Shown one piece after another: positions 40,807 to 51,900 of a stretch of 64,000 nt of DNA (position 1 is its first letter; each line of letters starts with the position of its first letter). The stretch is taken from contig JAKZAP010000019.1 of the NCBI GenBank assembly GCA_023053575.1, positions 4,154,001 to 4,218,000 of the forward strand, read 5' to 3'. A program made the translations under genes and the position numbers. This DNA is from Branchinecta lynchi. Lineage: Eukaryota; Arthropoda; Branchiopoda; Anostraca; Branchinectidae. The notes beneath the pieces were generated by a model that did not search any database, had not been told where the DNA came from, and saw only the letters and a list, made by a program, of their open reading frames with translations.

Positions 40807-42998
40807 TATGGCACTTGCCCTTCGGCCAAGTGCCATATAGCGATCGCAATTTCTGTCCGTCCGTCGGTCTGTCGGTCTGTCCAGGTTTTGCTAGTTCGGG
40901 CACTTCCACATAAGCTAGGACGATAAAACTTGGCAGGCATATCAGGGACCCCAAATGATTAAGTTGGAAATAGTCACTTCCCCGATCCGAGCACCGTGGG
41001 GGGAGTGGAGGGAGGGGGAATCCGGAATCTTGAGGTATTTTTACCTTTTGAACGGGTGATCAGATCTCGATGAAACTTGATATATGGAACGACCTCATGC
41101 CTCAGACGACCCACTTAAAATACGGACCGGATCCGGTGACTTTTGGGGGGAGCTGGAGGGGGCAACCAGAAATCTTGGGAAACACTATGAGTGGAGGGAT
41201 CGAGATGAAACTTTGTGGGAAGACACCTAGCAAACACTAGATACATCATTGACATAACCGAGCCGATTCGGGCACTGTGGGGGGGGGGGGAGTGGAGGGA
41301 GGGGGAATCCGGAATCTTGAGGTATTTATAACTTTTGAACGGGTGATCGGATCTCGATGGAACTTGATATTTGGAAAGACCTCATGCCTCAGACGACCTA
41401 CTTAAAATCCGGACCGGATCCGGTGACTTTTGGGGGGAGCTGGAGGAGGCAACCGGAAATCTTGGGAAACGCTATGAGTGGAGGGGTCGAGATGAAACTT
41501 GGTGGGAAGACACCTAGCAAACACTAGATACATCATTGACATAACTGAGCCGATTTGGGAACTGTGGGGGGATTGGAGGGAGGGGGAATCCGGAATCTTG
41601 ACGTATTTATAACTTTTGAACGGGTGATCGGATCTCGATGGAACTTGATATTTGGAAAGACCTCATACCTCAGACGACCCACTTAAAATCTGGACCGGAT
41701 CCGGTGACTTTTGGGGGGAGCTGCAGGGGGCAACCGGAAATCTTGGGAAACGCTATGAGTGGAGGGATCGAGATGAAACTTGGTGGGAAGACACCTAGCA
41801 AACACTAGATACATCATTGACATAACCGAGCCGATTCGGGCACTGTGGGGGGAGTGGAAGGAGGGGGAATCCGGAATCTTAAGGTATTTATAACTTTTGA
41901 ACGGGTGATCGGATCTCGATGGAACTTGATATTTGGGAAGACCTCATGCCTCAGACGACCCACTTAAAATCCGGACCGGATCCGGTGACTTTTGGGGGGA
42001 GCTGGAGGAGGCAACCGGAAATCTTGGGAAACGCTATGAGTGGAGGGGTCGAGATGAAACTTGGTGGGAAGACACCTAGCAAACACTAGATACATCATTG
42101 ACATGACCGAGCCGATTCGGGCACTGTCGGGGGAGTGGAGGGAGGGGGAATCCGGAATCTTGAGGTATTTATAACTTTTGAACGGGTGACCGGATCTCGA
42201 TGAAACTTGATATTTGGAACGGCCTCATGCCTCAGACGACCCACTTAAAATACGGACCGGATCCGGTGACTTTTGGGGAGAGCTGGAGGGGGCAACCGGA
42301 AATCTTGGGAAACGCTATGAGTGGAGGGATCGAGATGAAACTTGGTGTGATGACACCTAGCAAACACTAGATACATCATTGACATAACCGAGCCAATTCG
42401 GGCACTGTGGGGGAGTGGAGGGAGGGGGAATCCGGAATCTTGAGGTATTTATAACTTTTGAACGGGTGATCGGATCTCGATGGAACTTGATATTTGGAAA
42501 GGCCTCATGCCTCAGACGACCCACTTAAAATCCGGACCGGATCCGGTGACTTTTGGGGGAGCTGGATGGGGCAACCGGAAATCTTGGGAAACGCTATGAG
42601 TGGAGGGATCGAGATGAAACTTGGTGGGAAGACACCTAGCAAACACTAGATACATCATTGACATGACCGAGCCGATTCGGGCACTGTCGGGGGAGTGGAG
42701 GGAGGGGGAATCCGGAATCTTGAGGTATTTATAACTTTTGAACGGGTGACCGGATCTCGATGAAACTTGATATTTGGAAATACCTCATGCCTCCGACGAC
42801 CCACTTAAAATCCGGACCGGATCCGGTGACTTTTGGGGGGGAGCTGGAGGGGAGAACCGGAAATATTGGAAAACGCTATGAGTGGAGGGATCGAGATGAA
42901 ACTTGGTGGGAAGACACCTAGCAAACACTAGATATATCATTGACATAACCGAGCCGTGCCTACTCGTAACAAGTGCCATATGAGCTCGTAGCTCTTGT
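40807..42998 (+). mobile_element. Family A rolling-circle-like element, expanded copy (A4)
   Basis: Full ends are present. The 5' end TTATGGCACTTG-CCCTTCGGC-CAAGTGCCATA is itself a hairpin. Then come GTCCGTCCGTCGGTCTGTCGG (40854-40883) and AAACTTGGCAGGCATATCAGG. The 3' end is CAAGTGCCATATGAGCT-CGT-AGCTCTTGT ending at 42998. A copy of the terminal inverted repeat placed just inside the 3' hairpin is the Helentron arrangement. The interior consists of seven tandem 281 bp units (see next entry). No transposase or helicase is encoded. Confidence 0.8.
40970..42950 (+). repeat. Seven tandem 281 bp units, highly similar
   Basis: The GACATAACCGAGCCGATTCGG phrase closes units near 41251, 41538, 41819, 42100, 42381, 42660 and 42942, spacing 279-287 bp. 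Units look almost identical apart from single changes and G-run lengths. Each splits into two related halves of about 140 bp: one has CGATTCGGGCACTGTGGGGGG and AATCCGGAATCTTGAGG, the other GGATCCGGTGACTTTTGGGGG and AACCGGAAATCTTGGG, with an AACTTG motif in both. The near-identity indicates recent expansion or homogenisation. Confidence 0.9.
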
Positions 42999-43488
42999 TT
43001 TTCGCTGGAGTGCTGAAAAAAGTTCTTTTTATAGACACAAATCTTGATCTGGCTTCAGGAACCTATGGCTCTCACATGCAAGAATAATATTTCAGTTTGA
43101 GGGCCTGTTATTGATCAGTATTGACACCAATTTTCAGCTCAGTATCTTCATTATTTTTTTGTTACGATTTTTTTTCCAATTTTGGATCTTTTCATGTCTT
43201 GGAGTGCCCTAACTAGGAACAATGAAGAAAATGTACAAAAAAGGAAATAAGTCAACAGAGGACAACTGGACGATGCCCTTAAAGCTATGAATGATGGTAT
43301 TTTATACCATGAGATAGTTTGGAATTCTAAGAAATGGAATATTTTGTTATAGAAAAGGTCACGAACAAAACTAAGAAGTTTTAAAAATGGGGATGCACCC
43401 GATCATGATGAAGTAGATGAACTTGACCTTATTTAAAGGATTATATTGTGTGGTGAATGAGCTACCCCACGACATCATTTGACCTGCG
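42999..43488. other. No recognisable feature
   Basis: Nothing recognised. The last part may belong to the same retroelement as 43489-44011 but does not translate clearly. Confidence 0.3.
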
Positions 43489-44011
43489 ATGAACAAGAAC
43501 CTCCCGGAATTTTCGATGTATCTGGGTAAGCTTCTGGCTTTAGCAAATGATTATGATAATGTGTGTTTTGTTGGGGATTTTAATGCTAATTCTTGTTCTG
43601 ATACGGTTTTTAGCATGGAGATCTCTGACTATGCAGCGCTCAACCGTAGTGGCGCTGGAAGCTACGTTATTTACGTTCATGAGCCATACTGGTAGTACGT
43701 CTTGGCTAGACCATATTTTGTGCTCACAAGCAATGCATTTGCTGTTATCAAATATTAGGATACGTTACGATGTGTTCGGGTCGGACCATTTCCCGCTTGT
43801 ATTTGAGTTTGAGTGCCCATTACCGCGTATGGATAATTTGAGTTTTTCTTCCCCAAAGGTGGTTAATTCTCCGCGTATTAATTGGGGGAGTGTAAGTAAG
43901 GCCCAGAAGGGGTCTTATGTTAAAGGGGTTGAGAGGAGAATCCTGAGTTTGGAGCCTTCCTCATCGGTCCATATACATCTCTCATTTGCAACTAATCATC
44001 TAGGTTTCTTC
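43489..44011 (+). pseudogene. Non-LTR retrotransposon endonuclease domain fragment (frameshifted)
   Basis: The first frame (43489-43693) reads NVCFVGDFNANSCSD, with the GDFN motif of apurinic-like (EEP) endonucleases. The second frame, shifted, reads STSWLDHILCS and then DVFGSDHFPLVFEF, matching the later S-LDHI and SDH-P motifs of the same fold. The frames are offset by one base, so a frameshift lies between about 43600 and 43690. The N-terminal catalytic part is absent and the reverse transcriptase is cut off at 44011 by a family A terminus. It is non-functional. Confidence 0.8.
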
Positions 44012-44880
44012 AACGAGAGCTGTGAGCTCACATGGCACTTGCAACGGTAGGTAGCCTGCATATCCACTAAGGTTCACGCTATCAAGGACTAAGGCTCTTC
44101 CACACCCCCTCAAAATCTCCCAAAGCATATGATAATCCTGGTCGTCAATTACCGTCCAGATGTCTCCCCAAAAGCGCACTACAAGATTTCCAAGAACGCC
44201 CCACTCTGACTACCCTAACAGTGGACAAGTCCAATCTACCTGTAACCAGAACAAATAAGCACCAGAACCTCCGCCTCCCTATCTCTGTAATACGACCATG
44301 GGGAGTCGAATAGGTCCATATACCCTGTCTGATGCAAACGAGCGTAGGGTAGGAGTTACGCGGAACATCACAATTCGTTACCTCTAAAAACAGTTATATC
44401 ACAGTAAAGCCAGGAGAAGAAACTTCCAAAGTAAAAGGCGACTGGTTGCCTGGACGCGCTGCAGAGCGGGTCAGCGCGCCTCCTCCACCAATTCCTCTGA
44501 TATGCGCAACAGTGAAGAGGAAAGTAGACGGGTATCAACTCAAAGCTCGAGCAAGTAGCTCTAGCTCAGCTCAGTTTTGTCGGGGTATCCGTAGTCGCTA
44601 CATGGGACCAAAGACGGAGGTTCTATTGGATTACCTGTTCTTGCCTTACAACAACAAAAAATCGAGCGAAAAAATATATTTTTGTACTGTGCGGTTCAGA
44701 TGCAAACTTTAAGGGGCTGGGAATTTATTTGTAATCAGAACCCTTTGAGGGACAAATGGTTATGGGTCCTTGGGGAAAGTGAAAACATTATGTTTGGTCC
44801 ATCTTATGGTTACATCGTTCTGCGAAAATGCACACTTTAAAGCTTAACTGAAAAGGCCGCTTATTTTCCATCTAATATTA
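44012..44880 (-). mobile_element. Family A element, 5'-truncated (A5)
   Basis: AACGAGAGCT-GTG-AGCTCACATGGCACTTG at 44012 is the A 3' hairpin terminus in reverse. Toward the other side (44690-44860) is a repeat with GCAAACTTTAAGGGGCTGGGAATT and ATGGGTCCTTGGGG, the sub-unit also seen in A7, A10 and A11. Sequence between about 44080 and 44690 is not clearly A, so the copy may itself be interrupted. Confidence 0.5.
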
Positions 44881-44920
44881 GAGTAGGCTACATTGAAATA
44901 TTTTGAATCATCGAAAACTG

Positions 44921-46514
44921 TATAGCACTTGCCCTTAGGCCAAGTGCCATATAGCAATCACAATTTCTGTCAGTCCGTAGGTCTGTCGGTCGGTCTGTCC
45001 GGGATTTGCTAGTTCGAGCACTTCCACATAAGCTAGGATGATGAAACTAGGCAGGCAAATCAGGGACCCCAAAAGATTAAGTTGGAAATAGTCATTTCTC
45101 CGATCCGAGTATCGGGGGGGGGGGGATCCAGAATCTTGAGGTGTTTATAACTTTTCATCGGGTAATCAGATATTAATGAAATTTGACATTTGGAAAGCCC
45201 CAACCCAGAAGACCCACTTCAAATCCGAACCGGATCCGGTGACTTTAGGTGGAGCTGAAGGGGGAACCGGAAATCTTGGGAAACGCTAAGAAATCGGGAT
45301 GAAACTTGGTTGGAAGAACAAGCACAAGTACTAGATACACCGTTCACATAACCGGACCGGATTCGGGCAGTGCGGGAGAGTTTATGGGGGGGGGGTGATC
45401 CTGCGAGTTTGGTACTTACTGAAGTGCTAGGACGATGGAACTTGGAAGGCGTATCAAGGACCCGAACAGACTGACTTGCCAATAATCGTTTCCCCGATCC
45501 GACCATCATAGGGGGAGTGGAGGGATCGGGAGCCCGGAATCTAGTAGCATTCATAACTTTTGAACGGGCGATCGGAACTGAGTGAAACTTGACAAGTGGA
45601 AAGAGCTATCGTCTCAAACGTTCTAGGTCAAGTCCTAATCGGATCCGATACTTGTGGGAGGGGGATTGAAGGGGGGCACTGGAACTCGTAAAACACTTAG
45701 AGTCTAGGGATTGGGATGGAACTTGTTGGGAAGAACAAGCATTAGCCCTAGATCCGTAATTGACAGAACCACATCGTATCGGGGCTCTGTAGGGGGAGTT
45801 GGAGGGTGTTCCCAGAATCGCCAGTTAGGATACTTCCAGATATTCTAAGAACGATGAAATACTCTGCAAGAGTATTAATGACTTAATGATCCGACACAAT
45901 GCCTTAGGAAAACTTGTGTTCCTCGATCCGACCATCTTCTGGGAGTTGGGGGAAGGGGAATCCGGAAATCACTGGCTTCCGTAAGTAGCAAACAGTTGGT
46001 CCTATTCGAGTGAAACTTTATGGGTGATAAGAAATGATGACCTAGATACGCAAGACATGCGTCCGAACCACATGCGGCCATGATTGGGAGAGTTGGATGA
46101 GGGGAGGACGGGGATGGTAAGGAGGATGGAATGGTAAGTTAGAAAGGTCTGAGTTTATGCGGCCTTCATTTGTTATTTGGCGTCTGGATTGGATCTGGCC
46201 ACGGTAGGGGAGGGGGGGGGGGAGGAATGGCGAACCTGAAATTAGCAGATAGGCCATTCTAGTCAAACTTGATGGACAGGAATAGGAGATGTCAGGTATG
46301 CGACGTTTTTAAGTCTCCGAGTCGTATTCAGACACAGTGAGGGGGGGGGGATGTTGTGGCTCGTGTCGAGCAAATTGGGGGGGGGGAGTTGGAAGGGGAG
46401 TCCCGGAAATGTTGTGGTTCGCATTTTTGGACGGCGGGGTATTTTGTGACCTTCTCATCTACTTCGTTGTACCACCTACTCGTATCAAGTGCCATATGAG
46501 CTCGTATCTCTTGT
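44921..46514 (+). mobile_element. Family A rolling-circle-like element (A6)
   Basis: The 5' end is TATAGCACTTG-CCCTTAGGC-CAAGTGCCATATAGC; then a GTCGGTCGGTCTGTCC tract and AAACTAGGCAGGCAAATCAGG; and the 3' end is CAAGTGCCATATGAGCT-CGT-ATCTCTTGT near 46514 (one stem base changed). Inside are about four diverged units with ATCCGGTGACTTTAGG, GGGAACCGG and G-runs, less homogeneous than in A4. Confidence 0.75.
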
Positions 46515-47300
46515 TTTTATTAACCCGGGGCTCTAGTAATAACGTTCAGAATGTACACTGATTGTGCGACAACCCAAAATTCACCCAGACACGAATAATT
46601 TGAATTACAACAAAAGATGTGACGGAGGTTAAAGGACATGTCTTACCTATAAAGCTAATGCAAGCTACTTACATAATCACGCCACATATTTCTAAATCCG
46701 GAGACCCCAATTCCGTACAAGTGCATTCTAACCCCTCTAACAAAACCGCATTTTCTCACTTGCCGTGTGTTGCTACCTTCGATGTGTATCACGCTGTCGA
46801 CGGTTATCTTCGAGAAGTTTCTCGATCAGAAAAACCCGGATATGTAAATTATTTCCCGTTTTCGCTACAAGCCAACGGGTCTCGGAAAAGGCTTAAAACA
46901 GCCAAAACCGTGGGTTATTTGTTGAAAGCACCGAATAATTTTAAAGTATTCAAATATTTTAAAATACTGTAAGTTGAAGAGTAAATAGTGCGAGGGGGTC
47001 CTTTAAGCTCGGACAACTGGATGAAGGACCTCCTCTGAATGAAGTAGGAAACTAATGATAAGATATATCTTTTTGTCATATGTGTAATTTTTCGCAATGG
47101 TCTACCTTTGGAATTGCTGAATATTTCAAGCGTCCACATAGAGGTGGACAGCGGACAGACGAAGTAAGGCATTTTTATCTGGTTTTCAGGCCCATATAAG
47201 TAAATAAGTGAATTAAGTAAGTAAATAAGTAAGTAATTTATTTGTAATCCGCCATTTCGAAAAAGCGGAGTAAATAAAAGAAAAGAAATAATAGACATAG
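46515..47300. other. Uncertain interval with a V-like repeat and a LINE 3' end
   Basis: 46800-47012 shares GCTTAAAACAGCCAAAACCGTGGG with 38510-38540 and closes with a GGGGGTCCTTTAAGC phrase like family V. A minus-strand LINE 3' end with AATA/AAGT-type tail lies at 47195-47300 (ATTTGTAATCCGCCATTTCG). The 117-residue frame at 46619-46972 overlaps the repeated part and is not considered a gene. Confidence 0.35.
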
Positions 47301-47829
47301 ATACACAGAAAAAGACACTAATTTGTTCGACAGACTGTTACAGACTGTTAAGTGTAGTGTTAAGTGTGACAGACTGTCCGCCATATTCGGCTAAACCTAA
47401 AAGTTTAACCGAAAAGGGCTAGGATACGACAGTCTAGTTACCCATCACTTGTTCGCTTAAATAATCTTGAAAACCCGATGAAAAAGCGTTAGTTTGTTTT
47501 TTCTGATATTTCCAAATAATCGATTATCCCATTGTGCTTGCCGCTCTTCCCGTTTTTGTGATATCTCTATGGTGCCTGGAACATTTGGCAACAACACTAG
47601 CAGCAAACGAGTAAATAAATTGTGTATCAAATAAACAAAGAAGTGTCTGCAGTCTGCAGTGCCAAAAACTAGTGCTAGCTAGTGAGGTGTCTTGTGTACT
47701 GATAGTTTAGTGATTTTCGCGGGCGAATTGTGGACGGATTCACCATGGGAAAGCGTCCACATTCCCAACGTCCCTACTGAAGACTACTGTGGACAGAATG
47801 AAAATCCCCAATAAGTATTGTAATAATTC
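47301..47829. other. No recognisable feature
   Basis: Only a short direct duplication (AGACTGTTACAGACTGTTAAG near 47333-47353) was seen. Confidence 0.3.
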
Positions 47830-48824
47830 AATGTATTTGAATCTAAGATGTAAAAATAAGTTGCCTGTTCAGTTAAACTTTAAGGGTAGAGTACTAGGAA
47901 TTAATTTATTAGCAAAACCCTTCAAGCAAAATTGAGCATGGGCCATTGGGAACATGACAATGGATATTTTGGCCAAAATTGTTTCGCATTCGCGATAGCG
48001 ACGGATACTTTGAAGGTGCCAGGAATTCATTTATAAACAAAACTATTGAGGAAAAAAGTATCATGGGCCCTTGGGAAACAAGAAAGTGTGTCGTTCACAG
48101 AAACTATTATGCACTGCGGTCCGGTCCTCCTCCATCCCCCCTCCCCGCAGTCATTGCATCCGGTATGGAGTTGAGACGGAACACCTAGAACATGTACTCT
48201 TGCCCATTGTCAAGTTTCATTCAGATCTCTTCATCAGTTTGAAAGTTTCGCATGACTCAAGTTTCCTGATTACCCAGCCTTCCCTTCCCTCTTTGATGGT
48301 CGGATCCGCGAATTATCTGGTCGGGCCTCTGATCTGCCTGCCAAGTTTCATCGTCCTAGCGCATCTGAAAGTACCCTCTCACTTGCGACCACTAAAATTA
48401 CGGGACCCCCCTAACTCCCTCACAACGTCCGGATCTACCCCCTACCAAGTCCCATTCCTATCCTGCTCTAGCCTTGCCACACTCTGACCCCCCCCCCCCC
48501 CCCCCCCGATAATTACTGGATCCGTCCGGACTTGAAACGGAGCATCCGAGACACGTGCTCTGGCCAGTTATCAAGTTTCGGTCAGATCCAATCACCAGCG
48601 CAAAAGCTATGCATGCCGCAACATTTGGAACAACCTCCCTCTATTTCCTCCAGGTTGGTCAGATCAGGGAAATGCCTATTTCAGAGCCAATCTCGTCAGG
48701 TGACTTACCCGCCTGCCAAGTCTATCGTCCTAGCAGAGCTGGAAGTATCTTAACTCACAAGACCGACCGAACGGAAAACAATCGGTGTATTGCACTTGAG
48801 CCGAAGGCTGAAAGTGCCACAAAA
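47830..48824 (-). mobile_element. Family A element, 3'-truncated (A7)
   Basis: The minus-strand 5' end at 48824 reads GTGGCACTTTCAGCC-TTCGG-CTCAAGTGCAAT, followed by AAACTTGGCAGGCAGATCAG and GGATCCGAC units, then A sub-units with AAACTTTAAGGG-TAG and CATGGGCC-TTGGG. The 3' hairpin end is not found. A C22 run lies at 48488-48507. Confidence 0.6.
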
Positions 48825-49175
48825 TTACTCTATCAAAGCACTATAAGTATCTTTCTTGAGAGTACTGAACTGAAACAATGTATTCTCCTTCAGCAACCTT
48901 CCGCAACTAAATGACAATTTAAGGTAGTAATAAATCCAAGACCCTTGTTATCAGGCAAGCGAGGTCTTTTCCCTATACTACTAAGTGGCCTAAATCTCGA
49001 AAGCCTTGTCGACACTGCTAATAAACAGAGCCATTCCAGTGACAGGCCCAATTGTGAAGGGTATGCGGACTGATCTGCATCTCATGTCTGCAGTAGATTA
49101 TCTAAAAGCGTGGACTATGAGTCATTGGAAACCAAAAATCACAAAAAGGACTTGAAGACCATGAAAAGATCCCTT
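48825..49175. other. No recognisable feature
   Basis: Spacer between two family A copies; nothing recognised. Confidence 0.3.
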
Positions 49176-51138
49176 TTTTATGGCACTTGAGCTTACTGAA
49201 GTGCCATATAGCGATGGTATATGTCCGTCTGTCTGTCGGTCTGTCCGCATTTTGCTAGTTTGGGCACTTTCACATGACCTACGACGATAAAACTTGGCAC
49301 GCGTATCAGGGACCCAACCGGATTAACTTGGAAATAATCACTTCCGCGATCTGACCATCAGTGGGGGAGTGGCAAGATGGGGAATCCAGAAATTAGTAAC
49401 ATTCGTAACTTTGGAACGGATAATCGGGCGTGCATTAAACTTGATAGGTGTCAATAACAAGTGTCTTGGATCTTCATTGTCAAATTCGGATCGGATCCGA
49501 TAATGGGGGGGGGGGGGGGGGCTGGAGGGGACACCCTAAATCTCTTGAAACACTTTTTCTATTTTTTTGTCAAACCCCTACCCCTTTCTTCACACTAGTA
49601 CAGCTCTGCGCCTGGGTGAGTCATTCTTTCTTCACACTGGTATAGCTCTGCTCGTGGATGAGTCATTATTTGTTTAAATTCGTTCGGAGAGAGCTAGAGC
49701 AATCGAAGGTCGAAGAGGTAGGTATAATATGTTGTTGAACCTTAGTAAGGGTTGATATAGATTAGGGGGTGCTAGGATGATGAAACTTGGCAGGCGTATC
49801 AGGGACCCAAACAAACCAACCTGGAAAAAATTAGTTTCCCGATCCGACCATCTGGGGGGGAGTGGAGGATGGAGGAATCCGGACAATTAAGTAGTGTGTA
49901 ACTTTCGAACGGGTGATCGGATTGAGATGAAACTTAATACCGGAATAAATGACATATCTTTGATGTTCCATTTGAAGTCCGAACTGGACTCAACAGCTAT
50001 GGAGGAGTTGGGGGGGGGGGGGAGACCGGGAAATCCCGAGAAACGATTAGAACGGAGGGATCGGAGTGAAACTTGCTTGGAATAACAAGCATCCGCTTTA
50101 GATAAATTCTTTTACACATCTGGACTGGATCCGGACACTTTGGGGGAGTGTGGTGGAGGGGTGTTTTCTGGAATTCCGGTGAAGGCGGTTCTAGGGTCCC
50201 TATCAAACTGACTTGTAAATAAAAATTTGCTCGATCCGATAGCCGTAGGGGAGTAGAGGAGGGGGAATCCGGGATATTTAGTCCTGCGTAACTTCTGATC
50301 GGGTGATCAGATTTGAGTAAATTATGTAATTGATCAGAGGACATGTCTCTGGTGATTTTTTTGATGTCCGGACCAGATCCGACAACAACTGGGGGGGGGG
50401 GGGGGGGTACGTGACCGACTTAGAGTGGAGAGATAGTGATGGAACTTTGTGGGAATAACTAACAGATGCTCCGGATAAATCATTTACAGAACCGGATTGG
50501 CTCAGGCGACTGTGGGGGGAGTTTAAGGGGGAGTCCGGAATTCCGGTGATCGCGAGTAAAGGTACTTCCAGGTGTGATAGAACGATGAAACTTGGCTGGA
50601 ATATTAGAAATTTGACAAGATTGGCTTAGAAATCGCCACTTTCCAAATTCGACCATTCCTTAAAGTACAAATCATGACCGCAAATTAAGAAAAATACTTT
50701 TAAGCAAAATATGCACTTCCATGATCCTCATGAGCTCATTACCATTTTTGCCTCAAGGTTTTTGCTTACAAATGAGGTTCTAGCTCCCTTAAAGTGCGCA
50801 TCTTCACCGCAAGGTCGAAAAGCACTTTTTATCAAACGATACCTTCTAGCTACTAGCAGGCGAAACCCTAGACGAAGCTGAGGACCGTCTCTTCGAAACG
50901 TGAAATTACGCAGCAACAATTCAAAGAAGAAACGTACTTGATGTAAATGTCGAAACACATTGAGGACCATTGAACTGCCCAACCAAGAAGAGGAGTTCTA
51001 GAAATGCTCAATACAGTACTTTTTACTTACTAGTGTATAATAAAATAATATTCGACTCTGTACAAAACTACGAAACAAAAAACTCCTGCCAACATTTTTC
51101 CTATTCTTGCAAGAGCCATATGAGCTTTCAGCTCTTGT
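49176..51138 (+). mobile_element. Family A rolling-circle-like element (A8)
   Basis: The 5' end TTTTTTATGGCACTTGAGC-TTACTGAAGTGCCATATAGCG, then a GTCCGTCTGTCTGTCGGTC tract and AAACTTGGCACGCGTATCAGG. The 3' end is CAAGAGCCATATGAGCT-TTC-AGCTCTTGT at 51138. Inside are diverged units, each beginning with a long G-run (49506-49520, 50010-50022, 50392-50407), and near the 3' side a sub-unit with TTGCTTACAAATGAGG. Confidence 0.75.
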
Positions 51139-51154
51139 CTTATTTGTATCGTGC

Positions 51155-51900
51155 AGACGTTAGGATTTTGCAGAAAAAAGATAAAGTCAAGTTCATAAAG
51201 ATCGACTGGTTTGCAGAAAAATCGACTGTTCTCATGAAAAAATCAACTGTTTTGACGAAAAATCGTGGCGCTTCCCGCCGACTCGGTCATTTTCCTTACC
51301 GACTGGCCAACAACAATTGGTCACCCTTGCCAACAAGATAAAATCCAAAATAAAAAAATAAAAAAACATATAACAAGAGCTAGAAGCTCATATGGCCAGA
51401 GGCGTTCCTAGCAAAAATGTTTGGGGGGGGGACGAGACATTTACCTACTTGCTGGTAAGTTTTACCGACTTTTTACCGACAAGAATTGCCCCCCCCCCCC
51501 CCTTTCAGTCGTGACGCCCCTGCCCACAAGATAATATCCAGAATCAATCCGGAACTGATAAAGAAAATAACAAGAGCTAGAAGCTCATATAGCCCTTGTA
51601 AGGTTGTGTCAGAGGATGAAAGTAAGAATCTTACCGACTGGCCAACAACAATTGGGCGCCCTTGCCAACAAGATAATATCCAAAATAAAAAAAATAAAAA
51701 ACAATAGAACAAGAGCTAGAAGCTCATATGGCCAGAGGCGTTCCTAGCAAAAATGTTTGGGGGGGGGACGAGACATTTACCTACTTGCTGGTAATTTTTA
51801 CCGACAACAATTGCCCCCCCCCCCCCCCCTCCGTTCAGTCGTGACGCCCCTGCCCACAAGATAATATCCAGAAATCAATCCGGAACTGATAAAGAAAATA
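51155..51900 (+). repeat. Mosaic of family K MITEs and family A 3' termini
   Basis: Order: a K interior (51155-51330); an A 3' terminus AACAAGAGCT-AGA-AGCTCATATGG (51372); a short 126 bp K element (51397-51522, CAGAGGCGTTCC to GTGACGCCCCTG); another A terminus with TAGCCCTTGTAAGG (51571); then a second round (A terminus at 51710, K element 51733-51852) directly followed by element A10. The two rounds are near-identical over about 340 bp, so a K-A composite was duplicated in tandem. Confidence 0.7.

Noticed and set aside
46619..46972. 117-residue frame, and a 127-residue minus-strand frame at 46915-47298
   Set aside because: They overlap sequence repeated near 38.5 kb and a LINE 3' end; no domain.
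48071..48487. 138-residue frame
   Set aside because: It is inside family A element A7 in the antisense direction and ends at a poly-C run.
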